Assembly (NCBI GenBank): GCA_964581365.1
Contig: CAZOOF010000002.1
Location: 62,001 to 126,000, forward strand
DNA length: 64,000 nucleotides
Direction: 5' to 3'
From: JAITWN01 sp964581365
GTDB lineage: Bacteria; Pseudomonadota; Gammaproteobacteria; SZUA-140
The notes below the pieces were generated by a model. It was not told the origin of the DNA, did not search any database, and was given only the letters and a program-made list of their open reading frames with translations. Position 1 is the stretch's first letter. Every line of letters begins with the position of its first letter. Of this stretch, positions 8,677 to 19,391 are shown one piece after another. The translations under genes and the position numbers were made by a program.

Positions 8677-9861
8677 ATGAAGACCCTGCAACTCAAGAAA
8701 AATGAAGAACGTCGCCTGCTGGCAGGGCATCCCTGGATTTTCAGCAACGAGGTGGACGTGGCTGCCACGCCGCTCACCGGGTTCCAGGCCGGTGAAATCG
8801 CCGTGGTGAGGGACAGCCGCGGCCGGCCGCTAGGGTCAGCCTACGTCAACCCGCACTCCCTGATCTGCGCCCGCCTATATGCGCGCGAGCCCGGTATCCA
8901 CCTGGACGCTGCCTTGATCGCCGAGCGGGTACGGCAGGCCCAGGCGCTGCGCGGACGTCTGTTCGAGCGGCCGTACTACAGGCTGGTCTATAGCGAAAGC
9001 GACGCGCTTCCCGGGCTGGTAGTCGATCGCTTCGGGGAACTGCTGGTGGGGCAAATCACTACCGCCGGCATGGAGTGCCGGCGTGAGGAGATCAGCGCGG
9101 CGCTTCGTGATGCGCTTGGCCCGCTACCCCTGGTCTGGCGCAATGACACGGCGATCCGGACCCTTGAGGGGCTCGAGGCATACGTGGAGGCGCCGCCCGG
9201 CGCGCCTGAGCTGGTCCAGATAGAGGAAAACAGCTGTCGATTCGAGGTCCCCGTGGTTTCGGGACAGAAAACGGGCTGGTTCTTCGATCACCGGCTGGGA
9301 CGCTCGCGGCTCCCGTTCTATGCCCGCGAGGCCCGCGTGCTCGACGTCTTTTCGTACGCCGGCGCTTGGGGCATCCAGGCCGCGGCGGCAGGCGCCAGGG
9401 AGGTGCTGTGCGTGGATTCATCTCAGGCGGCACTCGATCAGTTGCATCGCAACGCCGCGCTCAACGGCATGGAGGCCCGCGTACGCAGCGTGCGTGGCGA
9501 TGCTTTCGAGGTTCTGGCCGAGCTGGCGGAGGCCGGCGAGCGCTTCGACCTGGTGATCGTCGATCCGCCGGCCTTCATCAAGCGGCGCAAGGACGTGAAG
9601 GCGGGAATCAGCGCCTACCGGCGCATCAACCGGGCCGCCTTGCGCCTGCTCGGTGACGGCGGCGTACTCATCACCGCCTCGTGCTCGTTCCATCTGGCGG
9701 CCGACGAACTGCGCGATCTGATTCGCCTGGAAGGGAACCGTGCCGGACGGCATCTGCGCATTCTCGAACAGCATCGCCAGGGTCCGGACCATCCGGTGCA
9801 TCCCGCGATTCCTGAAACCGACTATCTGAAGACTTTCATCGTGCACGTCGGCCAGGCCTGA
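8677..9861 (+). CDS. rlmI: class I rRNA methyltransferase, RlmI-like
   Basis: A 394-residue SAM-dependent methyltransferase of the RlmI family, which in E. coli methylates C1962 of 23S rRNA. The N-terminal region (about 1-75) is a PUA-like RNA-binding domain ('NEERRLLAGHPWIFSNEV'). The Rossmann methyltransferase follows, with 'VLDVFSYAGAWGIQAA' for SAM binding and the catalytic-loop motif 'VIVDPPAFIKRRKDV'. 'SCSFHL' carries the C-terminal catalytic cysteine. The ATG at 8677 fits the family. A TATGCT -10-like hexamer lies at 8606-8611. Exact target base is inferred from the family. Confidence 0.85.
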   Translation: MKTLQLKKNEERRLLAGHPWIFSNEVDVAATPLTGFQAGEIAVVRDSRGRPLGSAYVNPHSLICARLYAREPGIHLDAALIAERVRQAQALRGRLFERPYYRLVYSESDALPGLVVDRFGELLVGQITTAGMECRREEISAALRDALGPLPLVWRNDTAIRTLEGLEAYVEAPPGAPELVQIEENSCRFEVPVVSGQKTGWFFDHRLGRSRLPFYAREARVLDVFSYAGAWGIQAAAAGAREVLCVDSSQAALDQLHRNAALNGMEARVRSVRGDAFEVLAELAEAGERFDLVIVDPPAFIKRRKDVKAGISAYRRINRAALRLLGDGGVLITASCSFHLAADELRDLIRLEGNRAGRHLRILEQHRQGPDHPVHPAIPETDYLKTFIVHVGQA

Positions 9862-9894
9862 GTCCTCACTCGCCGAGCTATACTGGTCGCCATC

Positions 9895-10698
9895 GTGTTG
9901 AAGCATCCTGCCATCGATCCTGTCGCCGTCACCATCGGCCCGATCAGCGTACACTGGTACGGACTGATGTACCTGATCGGCTTCGTCGCCGCCTGGTATC
10001 TCGGCCGGCGCCGCGCGGTTCCCGGCAGCGGATGGGATGCGCGTCTGGTCTCCGACCTGGTGTTCTATGGGGCGCTCGGCGCCGTCATTGGCGGCAGAAT
10101 CGGCTACGTGCTGTTCTACGATCTGGAAGCGGTCATCGCCGAGCCGCTGCGGGCCTTGCGCATCTGGGAAGGCGGTATGTCCTTTCACGGCGGCCTGCTC
10201 GGCGCCATCGTCGCCATGGCGCTGTTCGCCCGCGGCACCGGCAAGCGTTTTTTCGAGGTCGCGGACTTTGCAGCACCGCTGGTGCCAATCGGTCTCGGCG
10301 CCGGCCGTATCGGCAACTTCATCAACGGCGAGCTCTGGGGCCGCGTCAGTGAAGTGCCTTGGGCAATGGTGTTTTCGGACCCGCGCGCCGGCGGTCTGCC
10401 GCGCCATCCCTCACAACTCTATGAGGCGCTGCTCGAAGGAGCGGTGCTGTTTGTGTTGCTGTGGCTTTATTCGAGACGGCCGCGCCCCGTGATGGCCGTA
10501 TCCGGCCTGTTTCTCGCCGGCTACGGCAGTCTGCGCTTTCTGGTTGAGTTCACCCGCATGCCCGACGATCACCTTGGCTTCATTGCCGGAAACTGGCTCA
10601 CCATGGGACAGCTGCTGTCTCTGCCGATGATCGTCGCGGGAATCGTTCTGCTGACCCTGGCCCATCGGGCCGGGACAGTCTCGGGAGGGAAACCCTGA
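9895..10698 (+). CDS. lgt: prolipoprotein diacylglyceryl transferase
   Basis: A 267-residue inner-membrane enzyme that attaches diacylglycerol from phosphatidylglycerol to the lipobox cysteine of prolipoproteins, the first step of lipoprotein maturation. The GTG start gives 'MLKHPAIDPVAVTIGPISVHWYGLMY', aligning with the family N-terminus (cited here in part). Signature 'GLGAGRIGNFINGELWGR' includes the catalytic Arg, and about seven membrane segments are visible. A TATACT hexamer sits only 10 bases before the start. The stop overlaps the thyA ATG by one base, so the two genes are translationally coupled. Confidence 0.95.
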   Translation: MLKHPAIDPVAVTIGPISVHWYGLMYLIGFVAAWYLGRRRAVPGSGWDARLVSDLVFYGALGAVIGGRIGYVLFYDLEAVIAEPLRALRIWEGGMSFHGGLLGAIVAMALFARGTGKRFFEVADFAAPLVPIGLGAGRIGNFINGELWGRVSEVPWAMVFSDPRAGGLPRHPSQLYEALLEGAVLFVLLWLYSRRPRPVMAVSGLFLAGYGSLRFLVEFTRMPDDHLGFIAGNWLTMGQLLSLPMIVAGIVLLTLAHRAGTVSGGKP

Positions 10699-11492
10699 TG
10701 AAGCAGTATCTGGAATTGCTCCGCCACATCCGGGAGCACGGCACCCGCAAGGAAGATCGCACCGGGACCGGCACGCTCAGTGTATTCGGCCATCAGATGA
10801 GGTTCGACCTGGGCGCGGGCTTCCCGCTGCTGACCACCAAGAAGGTGCACCTGCGCAGCATCATTCACGAGCTGCTGTGGTTCCTCAAGGGAGATACCAA
10901 TATCGCCTATCTACGCGAGCACGGCGTCACCATCTGGGATGAGTGGGCCGATGAGCAGGGCGAACTGGGTCCGGTCTATGGTTGCCAGTGGCGCGCCTGG
11001 CCGACTGCCGATGGCCGCCACATCGATCAGATCTCAGCCGTCGTCGACCAGATCAGGAACAACCCCGATTCCCGACGCCTGATCGTCAGCGCCTGGAACG
11101 TCGCCGATATCGAGCAGATGGCCCTGCCGCCCTGTCATCTCCTGTTCCAGTTCTATGTCGCGGACGGCCGGCTGTCATGCCAGCTCTATCAGCGCAGCGC
11201 CGACGTATTTCTCGGCGTGCCGTTCAACATCGCCTCCTATGCCCTGCTGACGCAGATGATCGCCCAGGTCACCGGGCTGCAGGCCGGGGAGTTCATCCAT
11301 ACACTGGGCGATGCCCACCTGTACCTGAACCATCTCGAACAGGCCGATACACAGCTCGCCCGCGACCCGCTGCCGCTTCCACATATGAGGCTCAATCCTT
11401 CCCGCCGCGACCTGTTCGATTTCGTCTATGAGGATTTCACCCTCGAAGGATACGAGTGCCATCCGGCGATCAAGGCGCCGGTCGCGGTCTGA
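10698..11492 (+). CDS. thyA: thymidylate synthase
   Basis: A 264-residue ThyA, the same length as the E. coli enzyme, converting dUMP plus methylenetetrahydrofolate to dTMP and dihydrofolate. The nucleophile Cys146 sits in 'ALPPCHLLFQFYV', and 'QLYQRSADVFLGVPFNIASY' is the dUMP-binding block. 'RSIIHELLWFLKGDTN' is the conserved N-terminal helix. The ATG overlaps the lgt stop. The folA start follows the stop by two bases, so the oxidation product dihydrofolate is recycled by the next gene. Confidence 0.97.
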   Translation: MKQYLELLRHIREHGTRKEDRTGTGTLSVFGHQMRFDLGAGFPLLTTKKVHLRSIIHELLWFLKGDTNIAYLREHGVTIWDEWADEQGELGPVYGCQWRAWPTADGRHIDQISAVVDQIRNNPDSRRLIVSAWNVADIEQMALPPCHLLFQFYVADGRLSCQLYQRSADVFLGVPFNIASYALLTQMIAQVTGLQAGEFIHTLGDAHLYLNHLEQADTQLARDPLPLPHMRLNPSRRDLFDFVYEDFTLEGYECHPAIKAPVAV

Positions 11493-11494
11493 TC

Positions 11495-12013
11495 ATGATT
11501 TCGCTCATTGCGGCGATGGCACGCAACCGTGTCATCGGGAGGGATGGAGCTCTGCCCTGGCGCCTGCCGGAGGACCTGCGTCACTTTCGCGCGCTGACGA
11601 TCGGCAAGCCGGTGATCATGGGACGCAAGACCTGCGAGTCACTGGGGCGCCCGCTGTCGGAGCGGCGCAACCTGGTCATTACACGTCAGCAAGATTACGA
11701 GGCGCCAGCAGGCTTCACGGTCCACGCCAGCCTGGAAGAGGCCTTGTCGGACTGTGCCGACGCTCCCGAGATCATGGTGATTGGAGGTGCCGAGGTGTAC
11801 GCGCAGGCGCTGACTCAGGCAGACCGCATCTATCTGACCGTGATCGACCACGACTTCGACGGCGATGCGATGTTTCCGGTTTTCGGTGACGAATGGCGCG
11901 AGATCGAACGCCACGAGCACCAGGGCGCGGAGTGGCCGTATCGCTTCCTGGTGCTGGAAAAAACGCCGGCAGCGCGGACTCAGGACCCCGTCTTTCGTTC
12001 CTCGCGCGCGTAG
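11495..12013 (+). CDS. folA: dihydrofolate reductase
   Basis: A 172-residue chromosomal-type DHFR that regenerates tetrahydrofolate with NADPH. The start at 11495 (MISLIAAMARNRVIG) is the family N-terminus. The catalytic Asp27 lies in 'LPWRLPEDLRHF', and 'VIMGRKTCESLGRPL' and 'VIGGAEVYAQAL' are NADPH-binding blocks. It follows thyA by two bases. Its last 34 bases overlap the 3' end of the convergent yhcB gene, and the C-terminal tail beyond 'YRFLVLEK' is about 16 residues longer than usual. Confidence 0.96.
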   Translation: MISLIAAMARNRVIGRDGALPWRLPEDLRHFRALTIGKPVIMGRKTCESLGRPLSERRNLVITRQQDYEAPAGFTVHASLEEALSDCADAPEIMVIGGAEVYAQALTQADRIYLTVIDHDFDGDAMFPVFGDEWREIERHEHQGAEWPYRFLVLEKTPAARTQDPVFRSSRA

Positions 12014-12498
12014 TCCGGCACCTCGGTGCCGGGCGCGGCGTCATCGTACCAGCCTTCCGCGGCCACAGCTTCCTCCTTCCGCTCCCGCGGAGGATTCAGT
12101 TCCGGTTCCCGGCGAACAGAGGGCTCATCGTTGGGCGAATCGTCGAGAAATTCATCAACCAGGGGCGGTGGTGAAGCCACATGCTCGACCTGACGCGCCT
12201 TTGGACTCAACGCCTCGAGCTGGGGCGTCCGGCCGCCGGTCAGTTCCTGCGCCCCGCGCGCCAGATGCTGATATACGGCGCGATAATCATCCGTCAGCCG
12301 GTTGACGAGCTGCGCTGTCGTGGTGAAGTGCTCGACCACACTGTTGCGATAGCGTTCCAGTTCCTGGCGGGTTTCGCGCAGATCCTGATCAAGTTGCAGG
12401 GAGCGTTTCACACCGGCGCTGCCCAGCCGGCCGATGAAGTAACCAAGCACGGCGCCGCCGACGCCGGTTACCGTGAGCCATATCCACCAAGACATCAA
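11980..12498 (-). CDS. YhcB/ZapG (DUF1043) inner-membrane protein
   Basis: A 172-residue protein of the YhcB/DUF1043 family, linked in E. coli to envelope biogenesis and cell division. One N-terminal membrane helix (about residues 5-24, 'TVTGVGGAVLGYFIGRL') is followed by a coiled-coil segment ('LDQDLRETRQELERYRNSV'). The family's most conserved stretch is 'HFTTTAQLVNRLTDDYRAVY'. A disordered, Pro- and Glu-rich tail ends the protein. It is convergent with folA and overlaps it by 34 bases. Confidence 0.85.
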   Translation of the reverse strand: MMSWWIWLTVTGVGGAVLGYFIGRLGSAGVKRSLQLDQDLRETRQELERYRNSVVEHFTTTAQLVNRLTDDYRAVYQHLARGAQELTGGRTPQLEALSPKARQVEHVASPPPLVDEFLDDSPNDEPSVRREPELNPPRERKEEAVAAEGWYDDAAPGTEVPDYAREERKTGS

Positions 12499-12574
12499 TT
12501 ATCCCCCCTTGGCTGGCCCGAAATCCGGCGGGCCGTCATCGACAGACGTCAACCGCTGCCGACACGACGCGAGA

Positions 12575-12580
12575 TATAAT
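12575..12580 (+). promoter_or_regulatory. TATAAT -10-like box upstream of pgl
   Basis: A perfect TATAAT lies 79 bases before the pgl ATG in the 160-base divergent gap from yhcB. I see no good TTGACA-like element at 16-18 bases spacing, so this is only a candidate promoter for pgl-glk. Confidence 0.35.
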
Positions 12581-12658
12581 GAACGGCGTCGCGTGACCAT
12601 TATGGTCTCCGCGCGACGAAGCAGGCAAGCCGGACGAGGGACGCGGGAGACCCGAGGC

Positions 12659-13411
12659 ATGAACCGCCGCAACGAAGTCCACATCGCCAGTGACACGGAA
12701 GCAGCCGTTCAGGCGGCCGCTGCATGGTGGGAGGCGGTTTCATCGGCAGCCATCCGGGAGCGCGGGGTCTGTCACGTTGCGCTTGCCGGCGGTTCGACAC
12801 CACGTGCGCTCTATGAAGCGCTCGCCAGTCCGCTCTGGAGCCGGCATATCGACTGGAGCCGGCATTATTTCTGGTTCGGCGACGAACGCTGCGTTCCGCC
12901 TGATCACCCAGACAGCAACTATCGCATGGCCCGCGAGACGCTGCTGTCGCACATCGCAGTCGATGCCGAGCGCATTCATCGGATGCGTGGCGAGATCGAC
13001 CCCTCACTGGCGGCACGCGAATACGAGGATGTTCTGCGTCGCACCGTAGCGGCTGCATCGGGCTCGGTCCCGGCGCTCGATCTGGTCCTGCTCGGCATCG
13101 GCACCGATGGTCATGTAGCCTCGCTGTTCCCTGACACCGATATTCTGGGGCGGCGTGGCGATCTGGTCGCCGCCGTATGGGTGCCCAAGCTCGCCAGCTG
13201 GCGCATCAGCCTGACCCTTCCCCTGATCAACGCCGCGCGGCGGGTGGGCGTGCTCGCCACCGGAGCGGGAAAGGCAGAAATCATCGCCCGGGTGATCGAC
13301 GGAGACGATTCGGGGGCTTATCCGGCGCAGCTGCTGCGACCGGAGAACGGCGTGGAATGGTTTCTGGATGAAGCGGCGGCGGCGGGCATCGAGCGGGAGT
13401 CACGGACATGA
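12659..13411 (+). CDS. pgl: 6-phosphogluconolactonase
   Basis: A 250-residue DevB-type Pgl that hydrolyses 6-phosphogluconolactone to 6-phosphogluconate in the oxidative pentose phosphate or Entner-Doudoroff route. The ATG at 12659 follows a GAGG ribosome site; longer in-frame starts are not homologous. Family motifs are 'VALAGGSTPRALYEAL', 'WFGDERCVPPDHPDSNYRM' and 'LVLLGIGTDGHVASLFP'. The stop overlaps the glk ATG by 4 bases. The zwf and edd genes often found nearby are absent from the window. Confidence 0.94.
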   Translation: MNRRNEVHIASDTEAAVQAAAAWWEAVSSAAIRERGVCHVALAGGSTPRALYEALASPLWSRHIDWSRHYFWFGDERCVPPDHPDSNYRMARETLLSHIAVDAERIHRMRGEIDPSLAAREYEDVLRRTVAAASGSVPALDLVLLGIGTDGHVASLFPDTDILGRRGDLVAAVWVPKLASWRISLTLPLINAARRVGVLATGAGKAEIIARVIDGDDSGAYPAQLLRPENGVEWFLDEAAAAGIERESRT

Positions 13412-14391
13412 TGGTGCTCGGTGCCGACATCGGCGGCACCAAAACACATATCGCGCTGGGGGAGCCGACCGCTGGCGGTTTACGCCTGATCGATGAGCGG
13501 CGTTATCCCAGCTCGGGATTCACCGAGCTCGAGGATCTCATCGCCGATTACATGGCACCGCTCAGCCAGCGCCCCGATCGGGTCTGCCTGGCGGTGGCGG
13601 GTCCGATCGATGCCGATGGCAGAACTGCCCATGTCACCAATGTCGGCTGGAGAATCGACGCGGATGCGCTGGAATCGCGCTTCGGAACCAGCTTCGTGCT
13701 CATCAATGATTTTCAGGCTCAGGCCTTTGGCGTAGCGGTGCTCGGGCCAGACGACCTCCATCAGCTTCAGCTGGGCAATCGGGTCGTCGATGGCAACCGC
13801 GCGATCATCGGTGCGGGAACCGGGCTCGGATTTGCGCAGCTGGTACGTACCGGTGACGGCTATGCGGCAATCCCTTCCGAGGCAGGTCACGCCGATTTTG
13901 CGCCCCGCGGCGCGCTGCAGCGGGAGCTGCACGAATGGCTGGAGGACCGCTACGGAAGCAGTGTCTCAGTGGAACATGTGCTGTCGGGTCCGGGTTTGTC
14001 CAGGATCTATCGCTTTCTTGCCGAGCGGGAACCTTCGCGCATCCTCGAGGAGCTGGGCCGGGAGATGGCGGATGAGGATTTCGCCGCTGCGGTATCGCGC
14101 TTCGCGTTCCAGCATCGAGATGGCCTGGCGCGGGAGGCGGTCGATGTGTTCGTTTCGATATACGGCGCACACGCGGGCAGCCTGGCACTGGTGACGCTGC
14201 CGTATGGTGGCATGTTCATCTCCGGAGGGATCGCCACACACATCCTCAGCGCCATGACCGAGAATGACCGCTTCATTACCGCATTCAACGACAAGGGCAA
14301 GATGGCGCACCTCGCCGGCGCGATTCCGGTCGCCGTCATCATCAACCCGCGTGTCGGATTGCTCGGCGCCCTGCGCGCGGCGCTCGAGTGA
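13408..14391 (+). CDS. glk: glucokinase
   Basis: A 327-residue proteobacterial-type glucokinase that phosphorylates glucose to glucose 6-phosphate with ATP. The phosphate-binding loop is 'LGADIGGTKTHIALG' at the N-terminus. 'FVLINDFQAQAFG' contains the substrate-binding Asn-Asp pair and 'IIGAGTGLGFAQLV' the second ATP loop. The start ATG overlaps the pgl stop (ATGA), so the pair makes a two-gene unit feeding glucose into the phosphogluconate route. The gene is convergent with gyrB. Confidence 0.94.
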   Translation: MMVLGADIGGTKTHIALGEPTAGGLRLIDERRYPSSGFTELEDLIADYMAPLSQRPDRVCLAVAGPIDADGRTAHVTNVGWRIDADALESRFGTSFVLINDFQAQAFGVAVLGPDDLHQLQLGNRVVDGNRAIIGAGTGLGFAQLVRTGDGYAAIPSEAGHADFAPRGALQRELHEWLEDRYGSSVSVEHVLSGPGLSRIYRFLAEREPSRILEELGREMADEDFAAAVSRFAFQHRDGLAREAVDVFVSIYGAHAGSLALVTLPYGGMFISGGIATHILSAMTENDRFITAFNDKGKMAHLAGAIPVAVIINPRVGLLGALRAALE

Positions 14392-14449
14392 GCTCGGTTA
14401 AGGAGGCGAGGGACCAATACGCCGGTGGTCGCGCTACTGAAATGCGGTG

Positions 14450-14499
14450 AATAAAGGGATCCGATCCGCCAGCGGGAGTTCACTGGCAGATCGGGTCCC
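14450..14499 (-). terminator. Rho-independent terminator of gyrB
   Basis: Arms 14456-14472 and 14483-14499 pair over 17 positions with one C-A mismatch and one G-T wobble, closing a 10-base loop. On the minus strand the hairpin is followed by TTTATT. It starts 5 bases after the gyrB stop. It could also impede read-through from glk, though no T-tract follows on the plus strand. Confidence 0.75.
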
Positions 14500-14503
14500 C
14501 GGT

Positions 14504-16909
<2,406 letters not shown>

Positions 16910-16939
16910 TCGCTTCTCCGCCCCGATATTGACGGGGTA

Positions 16940-18016
16940 TTATAACACTTCCCCGATCTTCCCACGTTCCACGTGGAACACGCTGGGGTCATAGGGTTTT
17001 GCCAAGCCGAGCAAGCGGTCTTCCGCACCGGTAATAAAGGTTTGCAGGTCCATCTCGGCAATGCGATCCAGGAGCCGGCGGCTATGTGCATCGTCGAGCT
17101 CCGCGGTCAGATCATCGATCAACAGAATGACCTTCCGGCCGGTAGCGCTGATGAATGTCATCGCCTGCGCCATGGCCGCCGCACAGACCAGCGTTTTCAG
17201 CTGCCCCCGTGAGAGATCGTCCCGCGCCGCCGCCCTCCCGCGCCGAAATTCGATATCAGCGCGATGCGGCCCATGACGGGTATAACCGCAGGCAGAATCC
17301 CCTTCGAGTGCCTCCTGAAGCACCTGCTCCAGATCTGTACCGTCTCGCCATCCACCGCGATAAATCAGCTCGATGCCGCTCGCTCCACCTAAAAGGTCCG
17401 TCATCCGCTGAAACTGCGGGATGAACGTCGCGAGCATCTGCCGACGCATACGGTCGATCTCCTGGCCACTGGCGGCAAGCTCCTGGTTCCACGCCGACAA
17501 ACCGCCGCCACCTCTCTGCAGAAGCGCATTCCGCTGCTTGAGCGCACGGCGATAGCGCTGCCATACCGGCATGAAAGCTTGTTCCACGTGGAACAAGCCC
17601 CAATCGACGAACTGCCGGCGGTACTGCGGCCCACCGGACAACAGGCGATGGCTTTCCTGATGAATCGTCACCAAAGGCATGAACGACGCAAAGTCTGACA
17701 ACCGTGGCACTGAAGCGCCGGCTGCGCGCATTCGCCTCAGCCCCTGCTCACGAGTGAACTCGATCCCCAGCGGGATCGAACCAGCCGGGGTTTCCAGCTC
17801 GCCAAAGACCTGGGTACTCTCCTTTTCGTATTGAATAGCCTTGGCGAGCTGCGCCGTGCGAAACGACTTTCCGCAGGAAAGGATATGGATGGCTTCGAGC
17901 AGGCTGGTTTTCCCGCTCGCATTGGCACCATGGAAAACCGTGATGCCTGGACCGGGGCGCAGATCCAGATCCTCCAGATTGCGCAGCCCCGTCGCGCGCA
18001 ATCGTATCAGCTTCAA
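16940..18016 (-). CDS. recF: DNA replication and repair protein RecF
   Basis: A 358-residue SMC-like ATPase that loads RecA at ssDNA gaps together with RecO and RecR. Walker A is 'FHGANASGKTSLLEAIH' (about 29-45). The ABC-type signature 'LSRGQLKTLVCAAAMAQA' and Walker B 'VILLIDDLTAELD' appear near the C-terminus. The gene lies 62 bases after dnaN and 30 before gyrB. Its coding sequence contains two parS-like palindromes, each read as Phe-His-Val-Glu: one in 'WGLFHVEQAF' mid-protein and one in 'SVFHVERGKI' near the C-terminus. Confidence 0.96.
   Translation of the reverse strand: MKLIRLRATGLRNLEDLDLRPGPGITVFHGANASGKTSLLEAIHILSCGKSFRTAQLAKAIQYEKESTQVFGELETPAGSIPLGIEFTREQGLRRMRAAGASVPRLSDFASFMPLVTIHQESHRLLSGGPQYRRQFVDWGLFHVEQAFMPVWQRYRRALKQRNALLQRGGGGLSAWNQELAASGQEIDRMRRQMLATFIPQFQRMTDLLGGASGIELIYRGGWRDGTDLEQVLQEALEGDSACGYTRHGPHRADIEFRRGRAAARDDLSRGQLKTLVCAAAMAQAMTFISATGRKVILLIDDLTAELDDAHSRRLLDRIAEMDLQTFITGAEDRLLGLAKPYDPSVFHVERGKIGEVL
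16965..16980. promoter_or_regulatory. parS-like ParB-binding palindrome 1 (inside recF)
   Basis: GTTCCACGTGGAAC, a perfect 14-bp palindrome, occupies 16966-16979 with flanks C and A. This is the core of the chromosomal parS site bound by ParB. It lies near the 3' end of recF, about 2.4 kb from the dnaA-dnaN gap. Confidence 0.8.
17577..17598. promoter_or_regulatory. parS-like ParB-binding palindrome 2 (inside recF)
   Basis: TGTTCCACGTGGAACA at 17580-17595 matches the canonical 16-bp parS layout, and the dyad extends perfectly to 22 bp (17577-17598). It is 600 bases from palindrome 1. No parA or parB gene is in the window, so the binding protein must be encoded elsewhere. Confidence 0.85.
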
Positions 18017-18078
18017 AAGACGGCTCCGTGCTCGACGGTCACCCGGCGACTATCCCGTCGCCGGGATTCCCGCGGTCA

Positions 18079-19179
18079 TCACAGCCGGATGGGCATGACG
18101 ATGTGTTTGGAATCCTGATCACCCACACCGTGAATCAGACAGGAACTGTTGGCATCCACGAGTGATAGCCAAACCTGGTCACCCTCACAGGCCCCCAAAG
18201 CATCGAGAAGATAGGTGACATTGAAACCGACCTCCAGCTCGTCGCCGGAGAAATCAACGGCAAGCTCTTCCTCAGCCTCCTCCTGCTCGGGGTTGTGCGC
18301 AAATATGCGCAGCACATCCCCGCCAAAGCGCAAACGAACGCCGCGGTACTTCTCGTTGGAAAGAATCGATACTCGGCTGAGCGCCTGGCGCAGCGGTTCA
18401 CGCTCGCACACTGCAGAACGGGTACCGTTGCTCGGGATGACGTTCAGATAATCCGGGAAGCGGCCGTCGATGAGCTTCGAGGTGAAGCGCATCTCGGGGG
18501 TGTTCACCTGGATGAAGTTGGAACCCAGCACGAGCTCGGCGTCACCCTCCGACTCGGCAAGCAGACGGGAGAGCTCCTGAACCCCCTTCCGAGGGATTAT
18601 AACGCTTTGATCTTTCTGGATTTTTTCAGATATCCCCAGCCGACACAGAGCCAGTCGATGACCATCGGTAGCGACGAGATTGACTCTTTCACCCACGACT
18701 TCCATGAGCATGCCGTTCAGGTAATACCTGACATCCTGCTGCGCCATCGCGAACTGCGTCTTCTGGATGCCATTACGCAAAACCTTCTGCGGTACGGTGA
18801 AACGCGCCGCCTCGCTGCTCACTTCGATCCCAGGGAACTCGGCGGCAGGAAGCGTCGACAGAACGAATCGGCTCTTGCCGGCGCGCAAGGTCGCGCGCTC
18901 ATTCCCGAGCGTGAACTCGAGCATCGTGCCATCGGCCAGCGACCGACAGATATCCAGGAACTTGCGGGCCGGAACGGTGGTCTCTCCCGCTTCCCCTCCC
19001 TCTACGCTTACCTCGGTTCGCATCTCGATTTCGAGATCCGTACTGGTCAGACTCAATTCTCCTGGCGATACGCGCAGCAGCACGTTACCAAGAATGGGCA
19101 GCGTCTGACGGCGTTCCACGATACCGCTCACCATCTGGAGCGGCCTGAGCAGTGTTTCCCTGGACGCAGTAAATTTCAT
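18079..19179 (-). CDS. dnaN: DNA polymerase III beta subunit (sliding clamp)
   Basis: A 366-residue beta clamp that forms the ring tethering DNA polymerase III to DNA. Three clamp domains of about 120 residues are visible; landmarks include 'RRQTLPILGNVLLRV', 'RYYLNGMLMEV', 'LVATDGHRLALCRLG' and the C-terminal 'HIVMPIRL'. Length equals that of E. coli DnaN. It lies between the candidate origin and recF and is transcribed leftward with recF and gyrB. Confidence 0.98.
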   Translation of the reverse strand: MKFTASRETLLRPLQMVSGIVERRQTLPILGNVLLRVSPGELSLTSTDLEIEMRTEVSVEGGEAGETTVPARKFLDICRSLADGTMLEFTLGNERATLRAGKSRFVLSTLPAAEFPGIEVSSEAARFTVPQKVLRNGIQKTQFAMAQQDVRYYLNGMLMEVVGERVNLVATDGHRLALCRLGISEKIQKDQSVIIPRKGVQELSRLLAESEGDAELVLGSNFIQVNTPEMRFTSKLIDGRFPDYLNVIPSNGTRSAVCEREPLRQALSRVSILSNEKYRGVRLRFGGDVLRIFAHNPEQEEAEEELAVDFSGDELEVGFNVTYLLDALGACEGDQVWLSLVDANSSCLIHGVGDQDSKHIVMPIRL

Positions 19180-19391
19180 TTCTTTATCTTTTAATTAACC
19201 GGTCGTATTTACAGGCAAGTTGCCTTTCCGTGTACAAAAAAAAATTTCTTTTATTTATCAATCCGTTGACAAGCATTAGCCTTGTTGGCTCGTACTGTAC
19301 TGATACCCCGTCAACCTGTGGATGAGTTGTTGATGAATTTGGCCTCTCCGGATCATCAAAAGTTATCCACAGGTTTTGAGCGCTATTATCC
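19180..19391. other. oriC: candidate chromosomal replication origin (oriC) in dnaA-dnaN gap
   Basis: This 212-base gap holds a perfect DnaA box TTATCCACA (19363-19371). It also has a one-mismatch box on the opposite strand, TGTGGATGA (19317-19325), and a one-mismatch TTATCCTCA (19386-19394) reaching the dnaA stop. AT-rich tracts stand out against the GC-rich surroundings: around 19183-19200 (TTTATCTTTTAATTAACC) and 19237-19262 (A-run then T-rich). These could be the unwinding element. Position next to dnaA and near two parS sites fits oriC. Other gammaproteobacteria use the rpmH-dnaA gap, where I see no good DnaA box here. Confidence 0.65.
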
